From an uncultured beta proteobacterium (GTDB lineage Bacteria > Pseudomonadota > Gammaproteobacteria > Burkholderiales > Burkholderiaceae_C): DNA of 6,255 nucleotides. Shown piece after piece: positions 1 to 5,761 of the stretch. The notes under the pieces were generated by a model. That model was given only the letters and a program-made list of their open reading frames with translations. It was not told the origin of the DNA and made no database searches. Position 1 is the stretch's first letter, and each line of letters opens with the position of its first letter. The stretch is from positions 1 to 6,255 of the forward strand of contig CAIYNH010000186.1 in the NCBI GenBank assembly GCA_903927495.1, written 5' to 3'. The position numbers and the translations under genes were made by a program.

Positions 1-349
1 GGCCCAGCACCGAGACCTGGTTACCGCGAATCTGGATCAGAACGATGTTGACCTGCGGGTTTTGGATAAAGCCGCCGGCAAGTAGGGCAGCAGCAATTTT
101 TTTCTCGGCCACCGCAATCGACAGGCCACCAAGGTCCACCGCACCGATCAACGGGTAGGTGATGGAACCGTTTTCGGAGACGCGGGTTTCAATGGTGAGG
201 TCCGGGTTTTGGAACACCTGGATCCGGATGGCGTCGCCCGCGCCCAAAGGGTAGTCGGTGTTTTGGGCGTGAGCGGGGACGCAAAGCAACAGGATGGCTG
301 CAATGACGAATCTTTGGATGCTCGCCATGACGGAAGTAGGATGGTTCAT
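1..349 (-). CDS. epsE: EpsE, Wza-like polysaccharide export protein (3' end cut by window edge)
   Basis: Reading the minus strand gives about 116 codons before the left edge. The N-terminus is a signal peptide: a short basic start, a hydrophobic run (VIAAILLLCVP, about residues 15-25) and a likely signal peptidase I site AHA|Q at 28/29. The mature part starts YPLGAGDAIRIQVFQNPDL, then SENGSITYPLIGAV, the typical opening of the Poly_export (Wza) domain; GNQVSVLG at the edge is where the first SLBB domain normally begins. By family it is a periplasmic/outer-membrane component of the capsule or EPS export channel. It lies 18 bases after the epsD stop, so it is last of the visible operon genes. 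The start is uncertain: in-frame ATGs lie at 361, 349 and 328, none with a good Shine-Dalgarno; all leave the signal peptide intact. The cysteine in LLLC does not make a convincing lipobox, unlike true Wza, so I read it as a non-lipoprotein. The EpsE name rests on synteny plus sequence flavour. Confidence 0.9.
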   Translation of the reverse strand, partial: MNHPTSVMASIQRFVIAAILLLCVPAHAQNTDYPLGAGDAIRIQVFQNPDLTIETRVSENGSITYPLIGAVDLGGLSIAVAEKKIAAALLAGGFIQNPQVNIVLIQIRGNQVSVLG

Positions 350-367
350 AAGGTTGTACATGCTGCG

Positions 368-1360
368 CTATTTGAGCCCGGCTACGCCTTTTTCTATGGC
401 GGTCTTGCTGTTGGCGGCGGGCGTGGCTTCGGCTGGGGCTGGGGCTGGGGCTGAGGCCGCTGGCGGTGCGGCCACAACGTTGCCAGCAGCGCCATCGGTT
501 TTGGCGAATTCACCCATGTAAGTGATCTTGCTTGCCGCGCGCAGTTGCTTGATGTTGGCGGCTACCGCTTCGCTGGCGCGCTGGTTGGTCAGGAACTGTT
601 CAATGCGGGGCAGAGCGGCAGCCTCAGCTACGGGTGACGTTTGCGATGACGCTACGCGCACCAGCGTGATCGCCTGGGGCGTCTCCATGACGACGCTCTG
701 CCCGTCTTTGAGCGCGTGGATTTGCGCCAGTCGTTCCAGCGGAATTTGCTCTGCTGCGCGGGTGGCGCTGCCGCCGTCAAATTTGATGTCTTTGCTCTTG
801 AGCCAGTTGGCTATTTCAACAATGGGCTTGCCGGCAGCCGCCTGGGCGCGCAGCTGGCCGGCCAGCCCGGGGGCTGTGGGCACCACAATTTCCTGTACGT
901 TAAAAATGCGCCGATCTGAGAAAAGCTGCGGATGCTCGGCGTAGTATTTCTTGATCTCCTCGGCGCTGGGTTTGGGCAGCGCACCCGCAATTTTCTGCAT
1001 GTAGGCGCGCGCCAGAATGTCGCGCCGGGCAGCTTCAATTTGCGACACCACTTCGGGTGAGCGGTGCAGTTTGTCTTCGGTGGCCTGCTCCACGGCGAGT
1101 TGCTGGTCAATGAGCTTTTCAAGCACTTCGCGGCTCATCGCCTGCACTGCTGCGGGCGATGTGCCAGCGCTGTTGTTGCGGCTCAGCACCTGGTTGATCT
1201 GGTGCACAGAAATCTCTTCCGAGCCTACTTTGGCGGCTACCTGCGTAGCGGCCTTTTTGTCGTCCTTGTTGCCGCAAGCGGAGAGCCCAAAAAGCAAGGC
1301 CCCACCCAAAATGGCGTGCATCAAGAAGTGCTGTGAATACCGACGTTGTGAAGTGCTCAT
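368..1360 (-). CDS. epsD: EpsD family SurA/PpiC-like peptidyl-prolyl isomerase lipoprotein
   Basis: The product is 330 residues from the ATG at 1360; a longer in-frame reading to 1453 would run 80 bases into epsL, so it is rejected. The N-terminus is a lipoprotein signal (HAILGGALLFGLSAC, lipobox LSAC, Cys29). Residues about 40-145 resemble the helical SurA N-domain (an EKLIDQQLAVEQA-type segment), and about 150-240 correspond to the PpiC/rotamase region (RRIFNVQEIVV ... GGSATRAAEQIPLERL ... ALKDGQSVV ... ITLVRV). The usual parvulin HIL motif is replaced by VQEIV, so isomerase activity is doubtful and chaperone-like work on EPS outer-membrane proteins is an alternative (inference). The last 40 residues form an Ala/Pro-rich tail built on hexanucleotide repeats. 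It sits 13 bases after epsL and 18 before epsE. EpsD-family proteins are characteristic of exosortase B-type EPS loci. The SD before 1360 is weak; a later ATG at 1321 would leave a short signal peptide. Confidence 0.9.
   Translation of the reverse strand: MSTSQRRYSQHFLMHAILGGALLFGLSACGNKDDKKAATQVAAKVGSEEISVHQINQVLSRNNSAGTSPAAVQAMSREVLEKLIDQQLAVEQATEDKLHRSPEVVSQIEAARRDILARAYMQKIAGALPKPSAEEIKKYYAEHPQLFSDRRIFNVQEIVVPTAPGLAGQLRAQAAAGKPIVEIANWLKSKDIKFDGGSATRAAEQIPLERLAQIHALKDGQSVVMETPQAITLVRVASSQTSPVAEAAALPRIEQFLTNQRASEAVAANIKQLRAASKITYMGEFAKTDGAAGNVVAAPPAASAPAPAPAEATPAANSKTAIEKGVAGLK
425..454. repeat. GGCTGG hexanucleotide tandem repeat inside epsD
   Basis: Plus-strand bases 431-448 are three perfect GGCTGG units, flanked by near-copies GGCTTC (425-430) and GGCTGA (449-454). 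On the coding strand each CCAGCC unit encodes Pro-Ala, giving APAPAPA at EpsD residues 304-310. Because the unit is six bases, gain or loss of copies would change linker length without a frameshift. Confidence 0.85.
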
Positions 1361-1373
1361 TTTGTTTTGAAAA

Positions 1374-2579
1374 TCAGTAACTGAATTGTGCCGAAACTGT
1401 GGCAATTTTGCTCTCATAGTCAAGGCCCGCCAAGTTGGATCTGCGGCTCGCATTTTCCAGCGAAGTGCTGATGGTAAGGTACTGGTAGGGTTGCCAGTCC
1501 AGAGACAGGCTGGCAGCGTTGGTGGTTTCGCTGCGCGGTGTTACAAGCAGGCCAAATGGTGAACCCAGGTAATCGCTTTGGGCAGCCTCATAGCGTGCAC
1601 GCACCAGCGTCTTGGGGCTGACCTGCCAGAGCTGCGCCAGCGTGATGCGGTCTGTCTGGCTGTAATTTGAAGTGCTGGTCTGGTAGCTGGCAAGCTCGCG
1701 CGCCCAACTTGCCGTCAGGGCCGACTTACCGCTGAAGTACCAGTTCAGGTTCAGGCCGGCGTTGCGGCCGCTGTAGTCACGCTGGGCGTAGTTGGGGTGG
1801 CTGCGGCTGATCTGACTGGTGTAGAGGTCTGCCGCGCTCTTGCCGGACAGAACCCAATGTAGCCTGAGTTCGCTGTCAATCTGCTGGTAACCGTCGTCAT
1901 ACAGGCCAGGCGATGGCAAAACGCGATTGAGGTAGGTGCCGTTGTTGTTGCGCAGCGTGTAACTCAGTGAGCTACCTGATCCGGCAGCGTAGCGCAGGCC
2001 CAAGTCAACCGATCTGGCGTTGTAGTCGCCTTCGGCTGTCAGGGCTTGTTGATTGGTTTGGCTTGATCGTGATACTCCTGCGATGGCACTCCATGTGCCA
2101 TCCATGTCGTAGACAGCGTCCAACCGATTGTTGACGTTGCTGCGCACGTTTTGCAGGCCAAAACCCTGATAGTCGGCAAAACTGTTGAGCACTTCCTGGC
2201 GCTGGCTGCCAAGGTTGCCACGCAGACTCGGCGTCAAAGCCCAGTGCCAGGCGGCGTTGTAGTTGTGGGCAACAAAGCTGAGGTAGCTGAAGTTCTGGTA
2301 GCGGTAGTTGGTCACGCTGGCCGACAACTCCAGCTTTTGCAGGCTTAGCGTGGTGCTGAAATTGAGGCTCAGCGTCTTGATGTCGATTCTTTCTGCACCG
2401 CTGTCGCTGCCTAGCAGTGCATTCAGGTTGGCTTCGGCTGGCAAGCGAAACAGGTTGTTGTCAAAGCGTAGCGAAGATTCAATCTTCAATTTGAGAGCAT
2501 CGTCGTTCTGTGCGAGTGACGGCCCGCAGCACAGCAGCAGCAGGACGATTGTCAGCCAGAAGCGGCACTGCAACGGCAT
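1374..2579 (-). CDS. epsL: EpsL, predicted outer-membrane beta-barrel of the EPS operon
   Basis: The product is 401 residues from the ATG at 2579. A TTG at 2585 would overlap the epsB stop by four bases, but the ATG has an AAAAGG about 10 bases upstream and is preferred. The signal peptide is clear (FWLTIVLLLLCCGPSLA|Q, cut after residue 23). The mature protein is made of many alternating amphipathic strands rich in Ser, Asn, Tyr and Leu (for example SLSYTLRNNNGTY, NAGLNLNWYFSG), and ends VSAQFSY, an aromatic C-terminal strand like those recognised by the BAM complex. This is the pattern of the EpsL family found with exosortase-type EPS clusters, thought to be an outer-membrane component of EPS assembly or export; its biochemical role is not settled. 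It lies 2 bases after epsB and 13 before epsD. I see no catalytic motif. It could also be described generically as an outer-membrane beta-barrel protein. Confidence 0.88.
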   Translation of the reverse strand: MPLQCRFWLTIVLLLLCCGPSLAQNDDALKLKIESSLRFDNNLFRLPAEANLNALLGSDSGAERIDIKTLSLNFSTTLSLQKLELSASVTNYRYQNFSYLSFVAHNYNAAWHWALTPSLRGNLGSQRQEVLNSFADYQGFGLQNVRSNVNNRLDAVYDMDGTWSAIAGVSRSSQTNQQALTAEGDYNARSVDLGLRYAAGSGSSLSYTLRNNNGTYLNRVLPSPGLYDDGYQQIDSELRLHWVLSGKSAADLYTSQISRSHPNYAQRDYSGRNAGLNLNWYFSGKSALTASWARELASYQTSTSNYSQTDRITLAQLWQVSPKTLVRARYEAAQSDYLGSPFGLLVTPRSETTNAASLSLDWQPYQYLTISTSLENASRRSNLAGLDYESKIATVSAQFSY

Positions 2580-2581
2580 GA

Positions 2582-4003
2582 TCAAAAAGCCTTTTGATCT
2601 TGGATAACGAGGCCGATGGTTTTGTAAATGATGTACAGATCCAGCCGTACCGACCAGTTGCGCAGGTAGTCCAGGTCAAAGTCGATGCGGCTCTGCATTT
2701 TGTCCAACGTTCTGGTTTCACCCCGGTAGCCATTGATCTGCGCCCAACCGGTGATGCCGGGTTTGACTTTGTGGCGCACCATATAGCCCTTGATGAGCTT
2801 GCGATAAAGCTCGTTGTGTGCAACCGCATGCGGGCGCGGACCCACAATGCTCATGCGACCCTGAAGCACGTTGATGAATTGTGGCAATTCATCGCAGGAA
2901 GTGCGGCGTAGCAAAGCGCCTAGCCGCGTGATGCGCGCGTCGTTTGGCGTGGCCTGCTCAATGTTTTCACCATCTTCGGTAACAGTCATCGAGCGGAATT
3001 TGTAAATGATGATTTCCTGGCCATCCAGACCACAGCGCCGTTGCTTGAAAATGATGGGGCCGGGCGACCCGAGCTTGACCGCCGCTGCAATAACGAGCAG
3101 CAAAGGGGTGATAAGCAGCAGGATGAGTATCGAGAGGACGATGTCGCTCAGGCGCTTGAAAACCCCATCGGCCCCCTTGAAGGGCGTCTCGCAGACCGAG
3201 ATGACGGGCATGCCGCAAACCGAGTCTGGATGCGCCTGGATCAGGTCGGTGACGAACATGTCGGGCACAAAATAAATGGAGGCGGTAGTGTCTTTGAGTT
3301 CGTCCAGAATATGCAGGATGCGTGGTTGCGATGCCATGGGCAGCGACAGGTAGATGATCTGGATGCGCTCGCTTTGCACCAGGGAGAGCAGTTGCTCCAG
3401 GGTGCCAAGCAACTTGTGGGCGCCAGTTTCGTCCAGGCGCGCGGTCTGGCGGTCATCGACAAAGCCAACAAGCTCGATGCGGGCGTAATTGGCTTGGCTG
3501 ATTCTGGAGGCCAGCGCCAGACCCTGTTCGTTCATGCCCACAATGATGGCCCGTTGCAGCGGGCCCTGAAGTTTGAGCAGCAGTGGCGCAGCAGCCCGCA
3601 GAAGCATACAGGCACCGAACTCGGACAGTGGGGCCAGCCATAGCCAGGTGTAAATAACCGATTTGGAAAACTGATGGATGTCGCCCGAGGCAAAACCAAT
3701 AATGAGCAACAAGCCGGCGACCCACGCCCACGTGATGGCAACGCTGACAAAACCTGAAAACAGGGAGGCTTGCAGCCTGGCGTGGCCTGGAAAAGTGAGG
3801 GCAAACACCAGTATGGACAAAATGATGTAAGACGAGTGAACCTGAGCCTCAAAATAGTAGGCCAAGCACCATAAAGAAAGTATCAGCGCGCTTGGGCCGA
3901 TGGTGAGCTCAAAAATGCTCAGCAGGTTGTCCTTGCCCAGCGAAGCCGGTTGGGACCGCCGGCTGAACGAGGCAGCGGAGGGGCTTGCCGTTGTTCTATT
4001 CAT
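2582..4003 (-). CDS. epsB: Undecaprenyl-phosphate sugar-1-phosphate transferase (EpsB/WcaJ type)
   Basis: The product is 473 residues, full length for the polyprenol-phosphate hexose-1-phosphate transferase family. Four or so hydrophobic segments occupy about 31-145, followed by a Rossmann-like CoA_binding_3 region (AIIVGMNEQG at 152-161, LVGFVDD at 178-184). A transmembrane or re-entrant helix at about 284-310 leads into the catalytic sugar-transferase domain with all signature motifs: YKFRSM (334-339), the Asp-Glu pair in CDELPQF (D371, E372), VGPRPH (387-392) and KPGITGWAQINGYRGET (414-430). Such enzymes move a sugar-1-phosphate, usually glucose, from the UDP-sugar to undecaprenyl phosphate at the inner membrane, starting the EPS repeat unit; the sugar used here cannot be read from sequence. 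The start codon overlaps the epsA stop (ATGAATAG), indicating translational coupling, with GGTGAG just upstream. The name epsB follows locus order; WcaJ-like is the family-level description. Confidence 0.95.
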   Translation of the reverse strand: MNRTTASPSAASFSRRSQPASLGKDNLLSIFELTIGPSALILSLWCLAYYFEAQVHSSYIILSILVFALTFPGHARLQASLFSGFVSVAITWAWVAGLLLIIGFASGDIHQFSKSVIYTWLWLAPLSEFGACMLLRAAAPLLLKLQGPLQRAIIVGMNEQGLALASRISQANYARIELVGFVDDRQTARLDETGAHKLLGTLEQLLSLVQSERIQIIYLSLPMASQPRILHILDELKDTTASIYFVPDMFVTDLIQAHPDSVCGMPVISVCETPFKGADGVFKRLSDIVLSILILLLITPLLLVIAAAVKLGSPGPIIFKQRRCGLDGQEIIIYKFRSMTVTEDGENIEQATPNDARITRLGALLRRTSCDELPQFINVLQGRMSIVGPRPHAVAHNELYRKLIKGYMVRHKVKPGITGWAQINGYRGETRTLDKMQSRIDFDLDYLRNWSVRLDLYIIYKTIGLVIQDQKAF

Positions 4004-4793
4004 CGCTCACCAGGGTCTTGAACACACCCACTGCCTGCGCACGGTTGCTGACGTTCATCTTCTTGAAGATGCGTTGCATGTGGTTCTTGACCGTATATTC
4101 GCTGATCTTCAGGATTCGCCCGATTTCTGGATTGGTCTTGCCCAGTGCCACCCATTGCAGTATTTCTACTTCGCGGACCGAAAGCCCGCGACTTTTCAGC
4201 AGATCGTAAATGAGGGGATTGGAGATGACTGCCGGCGCCGGGCTTTGATGGGGCAGGAGCTCTACCTGACGCAATGCCAGATCAATATAGGGCAATACCG
4301 TTGCCATGATTTCAAGCTCGGACTCGTTGAAATATTCTTTGCTGCGAAATGTGGCGTACAGACAGTCATAACTGCTGCGCTCGTCGTTGACACCGTGGAC
4401 CATCGCATATTGCATTTTTTGCAATGCGTCATCCAGGGCGCACTGCGAGCCGTCAATTTCGATTGCGAAGCCTTGGTCGCCGGCAGTCAGCGCAAAAGGC
4501 TTGCCGCCAAAGGCTGTCCAGCGCTGAAAGAGGTCCAGCAGCAGTGGCGTGATCGTTTTCAGATTGGAACTGTCGGAGCGTGCACCGTCGAGCGCGGAAA
4601 TGATGTCGTGTTGAATGGCGCCGCTGTTGAAGTCACCCCAGGCGGCAATCATGATGTCGTGCGCCAGATAGTTTTGCATTTCACCCTGCAACCATACAAA
4701 TACATCAAAATGGCTGCGCACCTCAACCGAGCGTGTAACCACCCGGTGAAAATGACGGAGTTCTTCCGACGACAACGATGGCGCAAAAGTCAT
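3996..4793 (-). CDS. epsA: EpsA, LuxR-family transcriptional regulator of the EPS locus
   Basis: The product is 265 residues. The C-terminal quarter (about 203-258) is a textbook GerE/LuxR helix-turn-helix: GLSVREVEILQWVALGKTN, then EIGRILKISEYTVKNHMQ and RIFKKMNVSNRAQAV. The N-terminal 180 residues match no receiver domain that I can see (no Asp/Lys phospho-acceptor pattern) and resemble the EpsA-type sensor region that stands at the head of exosortase-associated EPS operons; its signal is unknown. It is the first gene of the minus-strand eps operon and overlaps epsB by 8 bases, so it is probably transcribed with the genes it regulates. An intrinsic terminator 60 bases upstream isolates it from the preceding gene, so its own promoter should lie in 4794-4852. 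I found no convincing LuxR-type palindrome there. The SD before the ATG at 4793 is weak. Confidence 0.93.
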   Translation of the reverse strand: MTFAPSLSSEELRHFHRVVTRSVEVRSHFDVFVWLQGEMQNYLAHDIMIAAWGDFNSGAIQHDIISALDGARSDSSNLKTITPLLLDLFQRWTAFGGKPFALTAGDQGFAIEIDGSQCALDDALQKMQYAMVHGVNDERSSYDCLYATFRSKEYFNESELEIMATVLPYIDLALRQVELLPHQSPAPAVISNPLIYDLLKSRGLSVREVEILQWVALGKTNPEIGRILKISEYTVKNHMQRIFKKMNVSNRAQAVGVFKTLVSDE

Positions 4794-4852
4794 TGATCAG
4801 GCGTGTTTGTTGGCATGGAATACCGTGTGAGACCTACGTTCCGATTCTAGGC
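4794..4852 (-). promoter_or_regulatory. Expected promoter region of the epsA operon (position not resolved)
   Basis: This is the only DNA between the upstream terminator and the epsA start, so the operon promoter should fall here or overlap the terminator. The best -10-like hexamer on the minus strand is TAGAAT, right after the terminator T-run, with only a poor TTGCAG -35-like sequence 19 bases before it. GGAA/TTCC arms flank the middle of the gap, but the pairing does not extend beyond four bases. The region is assigned by exclusion rather than by a strong motif. Confidence 0.35.
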
Positions 4853-4883
4853 AAAAAAAAAGATTGCACTGCAATCCTTTTTC
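4853..4883 (-). terminator. Rho-independent terminator after the PEP-CTERM mini-ORF
   Basis: On the minus strand the sequence is GATTGC, loop AGT, GCAATC, followed by nine T residues; a run of A residues before the hairpin can extend pairing with the T tract. It begins 21 bases after the mini-ORF stop at 4905. The plus-strand reading also has a five-T run, so weak bidirectional action is possible, but no plus-strand gene needs it. Confidence 0.85.
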
Positions 4884-4904
4884 AAACTGGAAATATTGAA
4901 AAAC

Positions 4905-5036
4905 TCAGGCCGAACCAATTGTGTTGCGACGACGCGCCATGGCGCCGATCGCGCCCAAGCCAGCCATCAGCATGACATAGATGGATGGCTCGGGGACGGG
5001 TTTAACCGATGCCCCGACAAGTGTTCTTGTTTTCAT
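4905..5036 (-). CDS. 43-residue PEP-CTERM sorting-signal mini-protein (intact peptide or deletion remnant)
   Basis: The ORF starts MKTRTLVGASVK and passes directly into a PEP-CTERM sorting signal: VPEPS (14-18), a hydrophobic stretch IYVMLMAGLGAIGAM (19-33) and the basic stop RRR (35-37), ending NTIGSA. In normal PEP-CTERM proteins this tripartite tail follows a cleaved signal peptide and a mature domain of a hundred or more residues, and is processed by an exosortase at the inner membrane. Here both the signal-peptide hydrophobic core and any mature domain are absent. The start is well supported by AAAAGGG six bases upstream, and an intrinsic terminator follows the stop. The frame stays open upstream to a TAA at 5157-5159, but those 40 codons contain no ATG and no signal-peptide-like sequence. 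It could be a remnant of an internally deleted PEP-CTERM gene, a genuine short exosortase substrate, or the tail of a frameshifted gene. The motif is certain; expression as a protein is not. Confidence 0.6.
   Translation of the reverse strand: MKTRTLVGASVKPVPEPSIYVMLMAGLGAIGAMARRRNTIGSA
4991..5016. repeat. Imperfect inverted repeat inside the PEP-CTERM mini-ORF
   Basis: Plus-strand CGGGG (4991-4995) pairs with CCCCG (5012-5016), and an inner CGG (4997-4999) can pair with CCG (5006-5008), leaving a short loop and an asymmetric bulge. It falls at the point where the N-terminal codons pass into the VPEP motif. It may be a deletion scar or mRNA structure, or simply chance in GC-rich DNA. Confidence 0.4.
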
Positions 5037-5042
5037 AAGTTT

Positions 5043-5049
5043 CCCTTTT
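5043..5049 (-). promoter_or_regulatory. Ribosome binding site of the PEP-CTERM mini-ORF
   Basis: The minus strand reads AAAAGGG followed by a six-base spacer and the ATG at 5036. This is one of the best Shine-Dalgarno sites in the window, and it is the main reason to think that this start codon was, or still is, used. Confidence 0.6.
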
Positions 5050-5076
5050 TGCAAGCTCAATGATGGGGGCACGCCG

Positions 5077-5095
5077 GGCCAGCTTGGCTTTGGCC
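5077..5095. repeat. Small hairpin in the pilZ to mini-ORF gap
   Basis: Plus-strand GGCCAGC (5077-5083) and GCT..GGCC (5087-5095) form a seven-pair stem with a two-base bulge and a TTG loop. No T-run follows on either strand, so it is not a standard terminator. It lies in the 173-base gap 5037-5209, where I see no clear gene, no strong promoter and no terminator for pilZ. Confidence 0.35.
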
Positions 5096-5209
5096 ACCCA
5101 ACGCTACCGCCAAAATATCCGGTTGGATACGCTTCGATGCTAGGGTGGGGTGTGACTTATGTCGATAGCTCTTTCGGACTAATGGTGAGCCAATAAACGA
5201 CAGCTCAAT

Positions 5210-5536
5210 CTATCTGGAATAGGTGTCATCGGTAGCGAAATTTTGTCTCTCCTGGCTAAGAATCTTGACGCCAATGCCCACCTTGCCATCAAGTGCCTCG
5301 ACACGCATAACTTCGCCTTTGCAGCACAACTTGACCTTGCCCTCAGGGGTATCCATGTCCAGCCAGAAATCCACGTGGGAACCCATTTCGTACTGAGCGC
5401 TCTGGATGATGAACATGCCGGTGGTGCTGATATCGCGGGTGACACCCCGCGCCCCGTCGACGTTGACAGGCAGTTTTGCACTGATCCTGGTCCGGCGTGC
5501 CTGCTTGTGTGCGCTATGCCCGTCACTTTTTGCCAT
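5210..5536 (-). CDS. Single-domain PilZ protein, candidate c-di-GMP effector
   Basis: From the ATG at 5536 the product is 108 residues. GGGAG six bases upstream supports this start over a TTG at 5542. Almost the whole protein is one PilZ domain: a basic N-terminal segment (ARRTRISAKLPV, 13-24), the DISTTG motif at 35-40 matching the family's D/N-x-S-x-x-G, and beta strands through GEVMRVEALDGKVGIGVKIL (74-93). PilZ domains bind cyclic di-GMP, using an RxxxR motif together with DxSxxG. Here the first arginine position appears to be Ala13 relative to R17, with R14 and R15 beside it, so binding is likely but not assured. No other output domain is present, so it would act by protein contact in the cytoplasm. 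It is transcribed away from bcsD and toward the PEP-CTERM mini-ORF; with no clear terminator between them, they might share a transcript. Its target (cellulose synthesis, the eps system or motility) is not shown. Confidence 0.9.
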   Translation of the reverse strand: MAKSDGHSAHKQARRTRISAKLPVNVDGARGVTRDISTTGMFIIQSAQYEMGSHVDFWLDMDTPEGKVKLCCKGEVMRVEALDGKVGIGVKILSQERQNFATDDTYSR

Positions 5537-5761
5537 TCTCAACTCCCACGATTATGAAAGGAACCTGATCATGATAGCGCTTTAACGCTGGACGGTGCAG
5601 CCGAACTTGTTTCCCTTATCGCCATCGGCTTTGCTAAGCGTTGCGACATCACACCTTGACTCGCAAGGTCGGGTTCGGCATGGCACAATCAGCTATCGCC
5701 GTGTATCAATATTGCAACAGACAGGGATCGGCCGCATCGATGACTAATCAATAATAGGCAA
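5537..5761. other. Divergent intergenic region between pilZ and bcsD
   Basis: This 225-base non-coding stretch must carry the pilZ leader (minus) and probably the bcs operon promoter (plus). No strong sigma-70 pair stands out. Weak candidates are ATGGCA (5680-5685) with TATCAA (5704-5709), 18 bases apart on plus, and TATCAT in TATCATGATC on minus near 5570. I saw no sigma-54 GG/GC pattern with correct spacing. Two small inverted repeats are present: ACCTTG/CAAGGT at 5653-5669 and AGCG/CGCT at 5576-5588. Confidence 0.5.
5653..5669. repeat. Perfect 6-bp inverted repeat, candidate operator
   Basis: The sequence accttgactcgcaaggt has perfect six-base arms around a five-base spacer. It lies about 110 bases from each of the two divergent starts (pilZ and bcsD). 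It also overlaps a -35-like TTGACT, which has no good -10 at normal spacing. The size suits a dimeric regulator's site, but a six-base arm pair can arise by chance. Confidence 0.35.

Noticed and set aside
1361..1453. Upstream extension of epsD to an ATG at 1453
   Set aside because: It would overlap epsL by 80 bases and bury the lipoprotein signal peptide behind 31 extra residues.
3041..3643. Plus-strand ORF of 200 codons opposite epsB
   Set aside because: Antisense shadow of the catalytic and Rossmann regions of EpsB; no SD and no recognisable motif.
3900..4796. Long plus-strand ORF of 298 codons opposite epsA and the start of epsB
   Set aside because: It lies fully antisense to two genes with unmistakable LuxR HTH and sugar-transferase motifs; its translation shows no domain.
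5037..5110. Sigma-54 type promoter before the PEP-CTERM mini-ORF, as known for some PEP-CTERM genes
   Set aside because: GG and GC elements occur, but none with the required 10-base separation and flanking consensus.
4981..5196. Plus-strand 71-codon ORF over the mini-ORF and the gap
   Set aside because: No SD or family likeness, and it opposes the minus-strand PEP-CTERM motif, which is far more specific.
5656..5689. TTGACT plus CACAAT as a plus-strand sigma-70 promoter for bcsD
   Set aside because: The hexamers are 22 bases apart, outside the workable spacing.
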